Assembly: GCF_014646115.1 (NCBI RefSeq)
Contig: NZ_BMMV01000014.1
Coordinates: forward strand, 102,469 to 166,468
Source of the DNA: Streptomyces camponoticapitis
GTDB taxonomy: Bacteria > Actinomycetota > Actinomycetes > Streptomycetales > Streptomycetaceae
DNA length: 64,000 nt
Direction of reading: 5' to 3'
The notes under the pieces were generated by a model. The model was not told the origin of the DNA. It ran no database searches and worked only from the letters and a program-made list of their open reading frames with translations. Positions 24,219 to 35,535 of the stretch are shown here, piece after piece. The translations under genes were made by a program, and so were the position numbers. Each line of letters begins with the position of its first letter. Positions within the stretch are counted from its first letter, which is position 1.

Positions 24219-25586
24219 TCAGTTCGACGGGGCGTCGCCGCGCAGTCGTTCGCGGACCTTCTCGACCACGTCCGCGTAACGCGCCTCCGCGCCGTACCGC
24301 GTCGGTTCGTAGTACCGCCTGTCCCGCACCTCGTCCGGGAGGTACTGCTGCGCGGCGATCCCTCCGGGCACATCGTGCGGGTAGACATACCCCTGCGCGT
24401 GGCCGAGCTTGGCCGCCCCCTTGTAGTGACCGTCGCGCAGATGCGGCGGTACGGGACCGGCCAGGCCCTTCTTCACATCCTCCAGCGCGCCGGAGATCGC
24501 GAGCGTCGCCGCGTTCGACTTCGGGGCCAGCGCCAGCGCGATGGTGGCGTGGCTGAGGGTGAGCGCGGCCTCCGGGAAGCCGATCATCGCCACGGCCTGC
24601 GCCGCCGCGACGGCCGTGGGCAGAGCCGTCGGATCGGCGAGGCCGATGTCCTCGCTGGCCGAGATCATCAGCCGGCGGGCGATGAACCGGGGGTCCTCGC
24701 CCGCCTCGATCATGCGTGCCAGATAGTGCAGCGCCGCGTCCACGTCGGAGCCGCGGATCGACTTGATGAGGGCGCTCGCCACGTCGTAGTGCTGGTCGCC
24801 GTCGCGGTCGTACTTCACGGCGGCGCGGTCGACCGTCTCCTCCACCGTGGCGAGGCTGATCTCCTTCTCGCCCTTGGAGATCGCGGCACCGGCCGCCGCC
24901 TCCAGGGCGGTCAGGACCCGCCGGGCGTCTCCCCCGGCGATCCGCAGCAGATGGGCCTCGGAGTCCTCGGGCAGTGAGACCGCGCCGCCGAGCCCTCGCT
25001 CCTCGGTGAGCGCGCGCCGCAGCAGGGCGCGCAGGTCGTCGTCGGTGAGCGGCTCCAGCGTCAGCAGCAGGGAGCGTGAGAGCAGCGGGGAGATGATCGA
25101 GAAGTACGGATTCTCGGTGGTGGCCGCGATGAGCGTGACCCAGCGGTTCTCCACGGCGGGCAGCAGGGAGTCCTGCTGGGCCTTGCTGAAGCGGTGGATC
25201 TCGTCCAGGAAGAGGACGGTCTCCTTGCCGAAGCCGCCGGAGGCGCGCCGTGCGCCGTCGATGACGGCCCGGACCTCCTTGACCCCCGCGGTGATCGCGG
25301 AAAGTTCGACGAAACGGGCGTCGGTCGCCTTGGAGACGACATAGGCGAGCGTCGTCTTGCCGGTGCCCGGCGGGCCCCAGAGGAGCACCGACGAGGGACC
25401 CGCGGGTCCCCTGCCCTGGGCGGCCTGTTCGACCAGACGCCGCATCGGGGAGCCGGGCTTGAGCAGATGCCGCTGGCCGACCACCTCGTCCAGGACACGC
25501 GGGCGCATCCGGACGGCCAGCGGGCTGCTGGACGGGTCCTTCTCCTGGCGGTCTTCGGCTGCTGCGGTAAAGAGGTCGGGCTCCAC
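24219..25586 (-). CDS. rarA: Replication-associated recombination protein A (RarA/MgsA)
   Basis: 455 residues, AAA+ ATPase related to RuvB and clamp-loader subunits, acting at stalled forks. Walker A GPPGTGKTT at 71-79, Walker B LFLDEIHRF, sensor 1 AATTENPYF, arginine finger SPLLSRS, and the C-terminal oligomerisation domain with SIRGSDVDAALHYLARMI. GTG at 25584-25586. Next gene on the strand upstream is VKOR, 72 bases away. Confidence 0.94.
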   Translation of the reverse strand: MEPDLFTAAAEDRQEKDPSSSPLAVRMRPRVLDEVVGQRHLLKPGSPMRRLVEQAAQGRGPAGPSSVLLWGPPGTGKTTLAYVVSKATDARFVELSAITAGVKEVRAVIDGARRASGGFGKETVLFLDEIHRFSKAQQDSLLPAVENRWVTLIAATTENPYFSIISPLLSRSLLLTLEPLTDDDLRALLRRALTEERGLGGAVSLPEDSEAHLLRIAGGDARRVLTALEAAAGAAISKGEKEISLATVEETVDRAAVKYDRDGDQHYDVASALIKSIRGSDVDAALHYLARMIEAGEDPRFIARRLMISASEDIGLADPTALPTAVAAAQAVAMIGFPEAALTLSHATIALALAPKSNAATLAISGALEDVKKGLAGPVPPHLRDGHYKGAAKLGHAQGYVYPHDVPGGIAAQQYLPDEVRDRRYYEPTRYGAEARYADVVEKVRERLRGDAPSN

Positions 25587-25658
25587 ATCTCAGAGCCTAT
25601 GCCAGCCCACTGACAGGACGACCGGCGCGACCGGCGCGGGCCCGCTGGAACGCGCGGG

Positions 25659-26294
25659 TCAGCCGGTCCAGAAGTCCCACCAGCGGGTCAGGATCAGCAT
25701 CCCGATGATCCCGGTCCACAGCACCGGCGGCACCCAGTGGAACTCCTCCAGTCCGCTGCGCAGCCACCGCGGCGCGGGAAGGATCCGGTGCGTCACGTTG
25801 TGCGTGGTGACGTAGGAGAACATCACGATCGTCGCCACCCACGCGAGACAGCACCAGAGGCAGAGGGAGCCGATGGTGTAGAGCGACTGGTACTGCAGCC
25901 AGGTGCAGAAACCGACACCGAAGAGCATTCCCGCGTTCAGCCCCAGCCAGAACCACCGCCGGTACCGCGCCCCCGCCAGCAGCCCGACCCCCACAAACAC
26001 CACGACCGCGTACGTCACCAGCCCCAGCATCGGATTGGGGAACCCGAACGCCGCCGCCTGGTCGCTCTTCATGATGTTCCCGCAGGACACCACCGGATTC
26101 AGACTGCACCCCGGAGTGAAACCCGGATCCTCCAGCAGCTTGAACTTGTCGATCGTGATCACCCACGACGCCAGCACACCCGCCGCACCCGTCACCACCA
26201 GCAACCACGCCAGCACCCGCCCCGCACCGAAGAGCCCGGGGGCCTCGCGCTCCGCCCGGTCGGCCGACACGTCGTCCAGCGCTGTACTCGTCAT
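25659..26294 (-). CDS. Vitamin K epoxide reductase (VKOR) family protein
   Basis: 211 residues with about five membrane helices. The loop cysteines Cys63 and Cys71 (PGCSLNPVVSCG) and the quinone-site pair Cys145-x-x-Cys148 (SLCLWC) are all present, so it should reoxidise an exported disulfide-forming thioredoxin at the expense of menaquinone. No Trx/DsbA domain is fused. The nearest thioredoxin-fold gene in the window (61772) lacks a signal peptide, so the partner is elsewhere. ATG at 26292-26294. Confidence 0.93.
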   Translation of the reverse strand: MTSTALDDVSADRAEREAPGLFGAGRVLAWLLVVTGAAGVLASWVITIDKFKLLEDPGFTPGCSLNPVVSCGNIMKSDQAAAFGFPNPMLGLVTYAVVVFVGVGLLAGARYRRWFWLGLNAGMLFGVGFCTWLQYQSLYTIGSLCLWCCLAWVATIVMFSYVTTHNVTHRILPAPRWLRSGLEEFHWVPPVLWTGIIGMLILTRWWDFWTG

Positions 26295-26424
26295 ATCGCC
26301 GTTCCATCACTCGGGGTCCGCGTCCGCGGAGGGTCCGGTCAATTCTGCCGCACCCGCCCCCGTATCCACCGTTCGATGGACATAAAGACGGACGGGCGCC
26401 GACCGGGATGCCGCCGACCGACCG

Positions 26425-26463
26425 CCGCGGGCCCCGGACGTCCGAAGCGTCCGGGGCCCGCGG
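26425..26463 (-). terminator. hisS terminator
   Basis: ccgcgggccccggacg (26425-26440) pairs perfectly with cgtccggggcccgcgg (26448-26463) around a 7-base loop, 24 bases after the hisS stop. Confidence 0.8.
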
Positions 26464-26486
26464 CGTGTTCTCAGGTCGGGCGGGGG

Positions 26487-27749
26487 TCAGGCGAGTCTCG
26501 CGGTCAGGTCGGCCACGAGCCCGTCGAGCGGTACGGGCTTCTGCTCGCCGCTCTCCATGTCCTTGACCTGCGCCACGCCCTCGGCGAGATCACGCTCACC
26601 GGCGACGATCGTGAACCGCGCGCCCGAGCGGTTGGCGTTCTTCATCGCGCCCTTGAGCCCCTTGCCGCCGTAGCTGAAGTCGGCCGCGACCCCGGCCCTG
26701 CGCAGCTCGGTGACCACGCCGAACAGCAGCCGGCGCGCCTCCTCGCCGAGCGGCACCGCGAACACACTGGTGGCTGGCGGCAGTTGGAGCGTGATGCCCT
26801 CGGCCTCCAGCGCCAGCACCGTACGGTCCACGCCCAGCGCCCAGCCGACCGACGGCAGCGCGGGCCCGCCGATCATCTCCGAGAGCCCGTCGTAGCGCCC
26901 GCCGCCGCCCACCGCGGACTGCGCGCCGAGGCCGTCGTGGACGAACTCGAAGGTCGTGCGGGTGTAGTAGTCCAGCCCCCGTACGAGCCGTTCGTCGTCC
27001 TCGTACGCGACACCCGCCGCGGTCAGCAGGTCGCGCACCTCCGCGTGGTACTCCCGGCAGGCGTCGCATAGGTAGTCGCGCAGCCTCGGGGCGTCGGTGA
27101 GCTGGTTCTGTACGGCCGGGCGCTTGTCGTCGAGGACCCGCAGCGGGTTGATCTCGATACGCCGGCGGGTCTCCTCGTCGAGGTCGAGGTCGCGCAGGAA
27201 GGTCTGCAGCGCCTCGCGGTAGACGGGGCGGCACTCCTTGTCGCCCAGCGAGTTCAGCAGGATGCGGAAGCCGGTCAGCCCGAGTGAGCGGTACGCCTGG
27301 TCGGCGAGGATGATCAGCTCGGCGTCGAGCGCCGGGTCCTCCGCGCCGATGGCCTCGGCACCGACCTGCGAGAAGTGGCGGTAGCGGCCCTTCTGAGGGC
27401 GCTCGTAGCGGTAGTACGAGCCGGAGTACCAGAGCTTGACGGGGAGGTTGCCGGCCTTGTGGAGATTGGCCTCCAGCGCGGCGCGCAGCACGGAGGCAGT
27501 GCCCTCGGGGCGCAGCGCCAGCTCGGAGCCGCCCTTGGTGGTGAGGGTGTACATCTCCTTGGTGACGATGTCGGTGGACTCGCCGACGCCGCGGGCGAAG
27601 AGTTCGACGTCCTCGAAGCCGGGCGTCTCGATGTAGCCGTAACCGGAGTTCTTCAGCGGCGCGGAGATCGCCTCGCGCACCGCGAGGAACACGGCGGATT
27701 CCGGCGGAAGCAGGTCGTACGTGCCCTTGGGAGCCTGAAAGGTGTTCAT
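26487..27749 (-). CDS. hisS: Histidyl-tRNA synthetase
   Basis: 420 residues. Class II catalytic core with motif 1 region APKGTYDLLPPES, motif 2 RYERPQKGRYRHFSQ, the His signature LVRGLDYYTRTTFE and motif 3 VGWALGVDRTVL; the C-terminal anticodon-binding domain runs from about 325 (SVFAVPLG). ATG at 27747-27749. It is 13 bases after the MBL-fold gene, a pairing conserved in actinobacteria. No T-box was seen. Confidence 0.97.
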   Translation of the reverse strand: MNTFQAPKGTYDLLPPESAVFLAVREAISAPLKNSGYGYIETPGFEDVELFARGVGESTDIVTKEMYTLTTKGGSELALRPEGTASVLRAALEANLHKAGNLPVKLWYSGSYYRYERPQKGRYRHFSQVGAEAIGAEDPALDAELIILADQAYRSLGLTGFRILLNSLGDKECRPVYREALQTFLRDLDLDEETRRRIEINPLRVLDDKRPAVQNQLTDAPRLRDYLCDACREYHAEVRDLLTAAGVAYEDDERLVRGLDYYTRTTFEFVHDGLGAQSAVGGGGRYDGLSEMIGGPALPSVGWALGVDRTVLALEAEGITLQLPPATSVFAVPLGEEARRLLFGVVTELRRAGVAADFSYGGKGLKGAMKNANRSGARFTIVAGERDLAEGVAQVKDMESGEQKPVPLDGLVADLTARLA

Positions 27750-27762
27750 GGAAGTCGCTGCG

Positions 27763-28476
27763 TCACATTCCTCGTCGCGGAGCGGCGCCGTGGCCGCTGC
27801 CGTAGCCTGCGGCCACCTCGCGCAGATACGGGTTGGTGGTTCGCTCCCGGCCGATGGTCGTCTGGGGGCCGTGGCCGGACAGCACCACGGTCGAGTCGTC
27901 GAGCGGCAGGCACACGCGGCCCAGCGAGTCGAGCAGCTCGGCCGCGTCGCCGCCGGGCAGGTCCGATCGTCCGACGGAGCCGGCGAACAGCAGGTCGCCC
28001 GAGAACAGGACGGGCGGAATGTCCGCCGCCTCGGGCAGCCCGAAGGTCACCGACCCCTTCGTATGGCCGGGCGCGTGCGCGACGCCGAAGCGCAGGCCCG
28101 CCAGTTCCAGCTCGGCACCGTCGTCCAGCTCCTTGACGTCGTCGGGCTCGCCCACGGTGAGTTCGCCCATGAGCGGCATCCCGATGGAGCGGCCGAGGCC
28201 CTTCTCGGGGTCGCTCATCATGTACCGGTCCGAGGGGTGGATCCAGGCCGGGATGCCGTGGGCACCGCACAGGGGCACGACCGACGCGACGTGGTCGATG
28301 TGGCCGTGGGTGAGGATCACGGCGACGGGCTTGAGGTGGTGCTTCTTGACCGTCTCGGCGACGCCCTCGGTGGCCTGGTGGCCGGGGTCGATGATCACGC
28401 ACTCCTCGCCCGCGGCGGGGGCGACCAGATAGCAGTTGGTCCCCCAGGCCCCGGCGGGGAACCCGGCAATAAGCAC
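27763..28476 (-). CDS. MBL-fold (glyoxalase II-like) hydrolase
   Basis: 237 residues. Metallo-beta-lactamase fold with the metal motif HGHIDH at 57-62, a further His in HAPGHTKGS, the bridging Asp in FSGDLLF and the last His in VLSGHGPQT. Such proteins hydrolyse thioesters (glyoxalase II) or related substrates; the true substrate is not evident. I chose the GTG at 28474-28476 (MLIAGFPAGAWGTN) because GAGG lies 6 bases before it; a TTG four codons earlier is possible. Co-transcribed with hisS. Confidence 0.85.
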   Translation of the reverse strand: MLIAGFPAGAWGTNCYLVAPAAGEECVIIDPGHQATEGVAETVKKHHLKPVAVILTHGHIDHVASVVPLCGAHGIPAWIHPSDRYMMSDPEKGLGRSIGMPLMGELTVGEPDDVKELDDGAELELAGLRFGVAHAPGHTKGSVTFGLPEAADIPPVLFSGDLLFAGSVGRSDLPGGDAAELLDSLGRVCLPLDDSTVVLSGHGPQTTIGRERTTNPYLREVAAGYGSGHGAAPRRGM

Positions 28477-28655
28477 GATCGTCCTCAAATGTCGTCCGTC
28501 GGGAGATTGCAGCAGATCAGAGCCTACCGGCGCTCCTCATTCCACAGGTAACCCATATACCGTACGGGGCTAGTCAGCGTTCATAGGACTTAGTTCCGAG
28601 CACTGTTCCGAGCACCGCCCAGACAGGGCCCACGAAGACACGAGGAGACGACCCG

Positions 28656-29444
28656 GTGGTCAACAGCGAGCAGCGCCGGCGCCAGCTTGCCAGGGAGAAG
28701 TTCGAGCGGCAGCAGCAGCGCCGGGCGGAGATCCGCAGGGGCGCCAGACGCCGTAACGCGATCATCGCTTCCGCGCTGGCCGTCGTGCTGGCGGCGGCGG
28801 GTGGCGCGTACGCCATCGCGGGCCTGACGGACGACAACGGTGAGAAGGACGTCGCGCAGGACAGTCCCTCGGCGCCGCCGTCCCCGACCGAGAGCAAGCC
28901 GGCCGGGCCGAAGATGACGATCGACGCCAAGGCCAAGTACACGATGACCCTGAAGACGAACCAGGGCGGCATCGGCATCGCGATGGACGCCGCGAAGACT
29001 CCGGAAACGGTGAACTCCTTCAAGTCCCTCGCGGACAAGAAGTTCTTCGACGGCACGAAGTGTCACCGTCTGACCACGGAGAACATCTTCGTGCTCCAGT
29101 GCGGCGACCCGAAGGGCGACGGCACCGGCGGCCCCGGCTACACCATCGCGGACGAGAATCTCGACGCGCTCGGCAAGCCGGCCGCGGACGGTGCGGTGAC
29201 CTACCCCGCGGGGTCGGTGGCGATGGCGAATACCGGCCAGCCGAACAGCGGCGGCAGTCAGTTCTTCCTCGTGTGGAAGGACACCAAGCTCCCGCCCTCG
29301 TACACACCGTTCGGGACGATGGACGCCGAGGGCCTGAAGACCGTGAAGGCCGTCGCGGCGGGGGGTGTCACCGGTGAGACCAAGGGAGACGGTGCGCCGA
29401 AGAAGACCGTCACCATCGAGAAGGGCACCGTCGACAAGACGTGA
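28656..29444 (+). CDS. Membrane-anchored cyclophilin-type peptidyl-prolyl isomerase
   Basis: 262 residues. A highly basic coiled cytoplasmic head (1-34, rich in Arg/Gln), a transmembrane helix (35-56), a Ser/Pro linker with Asp/Glu, then the cyclophilin domain from about 90 (YTMTLKTNQGGIGI, FFDGTKCHRLTTENIFVLQCGDP, NSGGSQFFLVW). The usual catalytic Arg of FHR is retained as CHR. It folds proteins on the outer face of the membrane. GTG at 28656 with GAGGAG upstream. The terminator at 29471 follows. Confidence 0.88.
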   Translation: MVNSEQRRRQLAREKFERQQQRRAEIRRGARRRNAIIASALAVVLAAAGGAYAIAGLTDDNGEKDVAQDSPSAPPSPTESKPAGPKMTIDAKAKYTMTLKTNQGGIGIAMDAAKTPETVNSFKSLADKKFFDGTKCHRLTTENIFVLQCGDPKGDGTGGPGYTIADENLDALGKPAADGAVTYPAGSVAMANTGQPNSGGSQFFLVWKDTKLPPSYTPFGTMDAEGLKTVKAVAAGGVTGETKGDGAPKKTVTIEKGTVDKT

Positions 29445-29470
29445 CCACCGGTGACCGGCGGCGCGGCCCG

Positions 29471-29501
29471 CGGTGCGGGGCGTTCGACGGGCCCCGCACC
29501 G
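29471..29501 (+). terminator. Terminator of the cyclophilin gene
   Basis: cggtgcggggc (29471-29481) pairs with gccccgcaccg (29491-29501), loop 9 bases, 27 bases after the stop. Confidence 0.7.
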
Positions 29502-29691
29502 TACCCCGCGAATTTCGGCCGTGCGGAGTGCGGACAGCCGGGCCGCCGGTCACCTAGATTGGCGTAGTGCGACGCGCGGGTCGGCTCTGCGGACCCGCTT
29601 TCGCGTCGCGGAAGACGGGCGAGGCCCGTCCAGGAAACTGTGGACGATGCCCGGGGGGCACCCCTCGCAGGCATCAGGTGGAGGAGGCGCT

Positions 29692-30921
29692 GTGAGCAGC
29701 GACCCGTGGGGCCGTGTCGATGAGACAGGCACCGTGTACGTGCGCACGGCCGAGGGCGAGCAGGTCGTCGGATCGTGGCAGGCAGGCTCTCCCGAGGAGG
29801 CTCTGGCCTACTTCGAGCGCAAGTACGAGGGCCTGGTGGTCGAGATCGGCCTTCTCGAACGGCGGGTGAAGACCACCGATCTCTCGGCCAAGGACGCGCA
29901 GGCCGCCATCGACCATCTGCGGGCGCAGGTGGACGAGCATCACGCCGTCGGGGATCTCGCCGCCCTGCGTACGCGTCTCGACGGCCTTGTCTCGACGGTC
30001 GAGGCGCGGCGCGAGGAGCGCAAGGTCCAGAAGGCCAAGCAGACGGACGCCGCGCGTGAGGCGAAGCAGGCTCTGGTGACGGAGGCCGAGGAGCTCGCGC
30101 AGAGCGACCAGTGGCGGTCCGCCGGGGAGCGGCTGCGCGCGCTGGTGGACACCTGGAAGGGGTTGCCGCGGCTGGACCGGAAGTCCGACGACGAGCTGTG
30201 GCACCGCTTCTCGCACGCGCGCTCGGCGTTCTCCAAGCGCCGCAAGGCGCACTTCGCCTCGCTGGACGCGCAGCGCGAGGAGGCCCGTAAGGCCAAGGAG
30301 AAGCTGGTCACCGAGGCCGAGTCGCTGTCGGGCTCCACGGACTGGGGCGGGACGGCGGCGCGCTACCGCGAGCTGATGACCGAGTGGAAGGCCGCGGGCC
30401 GCGCGCAGCGCGAAGCCGAGGACGACCTGTGGAACCGCTTCCGCGGCGCCCAGGACGTCTTCTTCGCCGCCCGTGGTGAGGTCTTCGCCGAGCGGGACGC
30501 GGAGCAGACCGAGAACCTGAAGCTGAAGGAGGAGCTGGCGGCCGAGGCCGAGCGGCTGCTCCCGGTGAAGGACCTGAAGGCGGCCCGCGCCGCGTTCCGT
30601 GCCCTCAACGAGCGGTGGGAGGCGGTCGGGCATGTGCCGCGCGACGCCAGGCCCAGGGTCGAGGGCCGGATGCAGACGGTCGAGCGGGCGCTTCAGGAGT
30701 CCGAGGAGAACGAGTGGCGCCGTACGAACCCGGAGGCGCGTGCGCGCGCCGCGGGTCTGACGGGCCAGCTCCAGGCGGCCGTCGACAAGCTGCGTACGCA
30801 GATCGACACGGCACGCGCCTCGGGCAACAACGCCAGGGCGGACAAGCTGGCGAAGGAGCTGGAGGGCCGGCAGGCCCTGCTGGACCAGGCGCTGAAGGGC
30901 CTTCAGGAGTTCGGCGGCTGA
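29692..30921 (+). CDS. DUF349 coiled-coil protein
   Basis: 409 residues, nearly all helical and highly charged. After an N-terminal beta-like segment (GTVYVRTAEGEQVVGSW) come three DUF349 modules recognisable by their W spacing: DQWRSAGERLRALVDTWKGL, the STDWGGTAARYRELMTEWKAAGR block, and LKAARAAFRALNERWEAVGH. The C-terminus is a coiled coil (LTGQLQAAVDKLRTQIDTARA). The function is unknown in general; the family occurs across actinobacteria. GTG at 29692 with GGAGG 7 bases upstream gives MSSDPWGRVDETG. Confidence 0.88.
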   Translation: MSSDPWGRVDETGTVYVRTAEGEQVVGSWQAGSPEEALAYFERKYEGLVVEIGLLERRVKTTDLSAKDAQAAIDHLRAQVDEHHAVGDLAALRTRLDGLVSTVEARREERKVQKAKQTDAAREAKQALVTEAEELAQSDQWRSAGERLRALVDTWKGLPRLDRKSDDELWHRFSHARSAFSKRRKAHFASLDAQREEARKAKEKLVTEAESLSGSTDWGGTAARYRELMTEWKAAGRAQREAEDDLWNRFRGAQDVFFAARGEVFAERDAEQTENLKLKEELAAEAERLLPVKDLKAARAAFRALNERWEAVGHVPRDARPRVEGRMQTVERALQESEENEWRRTNPEARARAAGLTGQLQAAVDKLRTQIDTARASGNNARADKLAKELEGRQALLDQALKGLQEFGG

Positions 30922-30940
30922 CACCCGCACGCGTGACGGC

Positions 30941-30982
30941 ACGGAGCGGCCCGGCGGTGATCCCACCGCCGGGCCGCTCCGT
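30941..30982. terminator. Bidirectional terminator between DUF349 gene and relA
   Basis: A perfect 19-bp stem: acggagcggcccggcggtg (30941-30959) with its complement at 30964-30982 and a 4-base loop. It lies between the two convergent stop codons and should serve both. Confidence 0.85.
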
Positions 30983-30993
30983 CGTGCGGGGCG

Positions 30994-33645
<2,652 letters not shown>

Positions 33646-33785
33646 GAGCGCTCCTCGTGCGTTTCCGGGCTCTCCCGGTCAGGTGCCGAACGGCCATGGT
33701 ATCGACCTCGTGCCGCGGGTGCTCACGAGACCGTTGACCGCGCGGGTGCCTGGAGGGATTCCGGGTTGATGAGAGGGAAAACGCG

Positions 33786-33814
33786 GACGCCCCGGGCGGA
33801 ATTCCCGGGGCGTC
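33786..33814 (-). terminator. Hairpin after apt
   Basis: gacgccccggg (33786-33796) pairs with cccggggcgtc (33804-33814), 7-base loop, 39 bases downstream of the apt stop and followed on the minus strand by cgcgttttccc, a short T run. It likely separates secDF-apt from relA. Confidence 0.75.
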
Positions 33815-33852
33815 GCATTTTGACCGCATTTCGCCTTATTTGACCGAGGCGG

Positions 33853-34398
33853 TCAGAGCGAGATCAGTGCCTCCAGCGGAGCGTCCCGCAGGTGCGGCTC
33901 CAGGCGGGCCCTGCCGTTGAGGAAGCCCAGCTCCAGCAGGACCGCCACGGCCACCACTTCGGCGCCGGCCCGGCGGACCAGCTCGACGGAGGCCCCGGCG
34001 GTGCCGCCGGTGGCGAGCACGTCGTCGATGACGATGACGCGGTCGCCCTCCTGGAGGTCCTCGGCGTGGACCTCCATCTCGGCGGTGCCGTACTCCAGGA
34101 CGTACGACTGCGACAGCGTCGCACCGGGCAGCTTCCCGGCCTTGCGGACGGGGATGAAGCCGATGCCGGCCCGGACCGCGACCGGCGCGGCCAGGATGAA
34201 GCCGCGCGCCTCCAGGCCGACGATCTTCGTGGCGCCGTGCCGTACAGCCAGCTCCGCGAGCTCGTCGGTGAGCGCCGTGAACGCCTTCGGATCCGCGAGC
34301 AGCGGCGTGATGTCCTTGAACATCACCCCCGGCTTCGGATAGTCCGCGACATCACGGATCCGGCTGCGGAGCAGCTCCCTGGTGCTGTCGTCGGTCAT
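33853..34398 (-). CDS. apt: Adenine phosphoribosyltransferase
   Basis: 181 residues; salvages adenine to AMP with PRPP. FKDITPLLADP near 28-38, KIVGLEARGFILAAPVA, and the PRPP loop VIVIDDVLATGGTAGAS are typical. ATG at 34396-34398 overlaps the secF stop (ATGA). The conserved secD-secF-apt-relA order links purine salvage to the stringent response gene. Confidence 0.96.
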   Translation of the reverse strand: MTDDSTRELLRSRIRDVADYPKPGVMFKDITPLLADPKAFTALTDELAELAVRHGATKIVGLEARGFILAAPVAVRAGIGFIPVRKAGKLPGATLSQSYVLEYGTAEMEVHAEDLQEGDRVIVIDDVLATGGTAGASVELVRRAGAEVVAVAVLLELGFLNGRARLEPHLRDAPLEALISL

Positions 34399-35534
34399 CG
34401 ACGCTTCCCCGACGCACGGCCCCTGCCACGGCCGCCGTGGCTTCGGGGACCCGCGACGACGGCGGCGGGCGGGGCGGCGTGCACCGGACCCTCGCCGTCA
34501 TCCGGCTCGGCGTCCCTCGGCTCGTCGTAGGCCTCCTGGTCGGACTCGGCCGGCTCGCCCTTGGCCGCGGCGGCCGCCCGCTTGGCCAGGACGCGTTTCC
34601 TCAGTGCCTTGATCGACGGCTCGCGCTCCTTGAGGTCGGCGACCAGCGGAGTGGCGATGAAGATCGACGAGTACGCACCGGCGGCGAGGCCGACGAACAG
34701 CGACAGCGAGATGTCGTTCAGCATGCCGGCGCCGAGGAATCCGCCACCGATGAAGAGCAGACCGGCGACCGGCAGCAGCGCGACCACGGTGGTGTTGATG
34801 GAACGCACCAGGGTCGAGTTGATGCTGCGGTTGGCCACCTCGCTGAAGGTGTGGCGCGTCTGCTTGGTGATGTCCTTCGACCCCTCCTTGAGGCTGTCGA
34901 AGACCACGACCGTGTCGTACAGGGAGTAACCGAGAATGGTCAGCAGACCGATCACCGTGCCCGGTGTGACCTCGAAGCCGACCAGCGCGTACACACCGAC
35001 CGTGATGGTGAGGTCATGGATCAGGGCGATGAGCGCCGCGACCGCCATTCTCCATTCGAAGGCGATCGCCAGATAGATCACCACCAGGATCATGAAGATC
35101 CCGAGTCCGGTCCAGGCCTTGTTGGCGATCTGCTCGCCCCAACTCGGCCCGACCAGGTCGGCGTTGATCTTCTCCTTGGGGATGTTCAGGTCTTCGGCGA
35201 GCTGGGTCTGCGTCTTGTCGGCCTGGGCCGTGTTCAGCTCGGTGACCTGGATGCGCAGGCCGCCGTTGCCGAGCTTCTGGACGATCGCGTCGTGGCCGGA
35301 CGCCGCTTCCGCGTGCTCCTGCGCCTCCGACACGGAGATGCTCGTCTTGGGGGTGTTGAAGACGGCACCGCCCTTGAACTCGATGCCCATGTTGAGCCCC
35401 CGCACCGCCAGGCCGGCGATGGCCAGGATGGTGATGAGGATCGAGAGCGCGTACCAGAACTTGCGCTTCCCGACGAAGTCGTAGCCGACTTCGCCGCGGT
35501 AGAGCCGGGCGCCGAGATCGCCGAGTCGCGACAT
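34395..35534 (-). CDS. secF: Protein translocase subunit SecF
   Basis: 379 residues, six membrane helices of the RND-like SecDF partner that uses proton flow to pull exported proteins. Starts with LYRGEVGYDFVGKRKFWYALSILI; GIEFKGGAVF is the P4-like motif start; VGVYALVGFEVTPGTVIGLLTILGYSLYDTVVVFD is the helix 4 signature. An Arg/Lys-rich cytoplasmic tail of about 80 residues with SDQEAYDEPRDAEPDDGEG follows. ATG at 35532-35534, 1 base from the secD stop. Confidence 0.95.
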   Translation of the reverse strand: MSRLGDLGARLYRGEVGYDFVGKRKFWYALSILITILAIAGLAVRGLNMGIEFKGGAVFNTPKTSISVSEAQEHAEAASGHDAIVQKLGNGGLRIQVTELNTAQADKTQTQLAEDLNIPKEKINADLVGPSWGEQIANKAWTGLGIFMILVVIYLAIAFEWRMAVAALIALIHDLTITVGVYALVGFEVTPGTVIGLLTILGYSLYDTVVVFDSLKEGSKDITKQTRHTFSEVANRSINSTLVRSINTTVVALLPVAGLLFIGGGFLGAGMLNDISLSLFVGLAAGAYSSIFIATPLVADLKEREPSIKALRKRVLAKRAAAAAKGEPAESDQEAYDEPRDAEPDDGEGPVHAAPPAAVVAGPRSHGGRGRGRASGKRR

Positions 35535-35535
35535 C

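Noticed and set aside
26460..26476. ggcgtgttctcagg resembling the MITE B end
   Set aside because: Only about 10 bases match and the inverted partner is missing.
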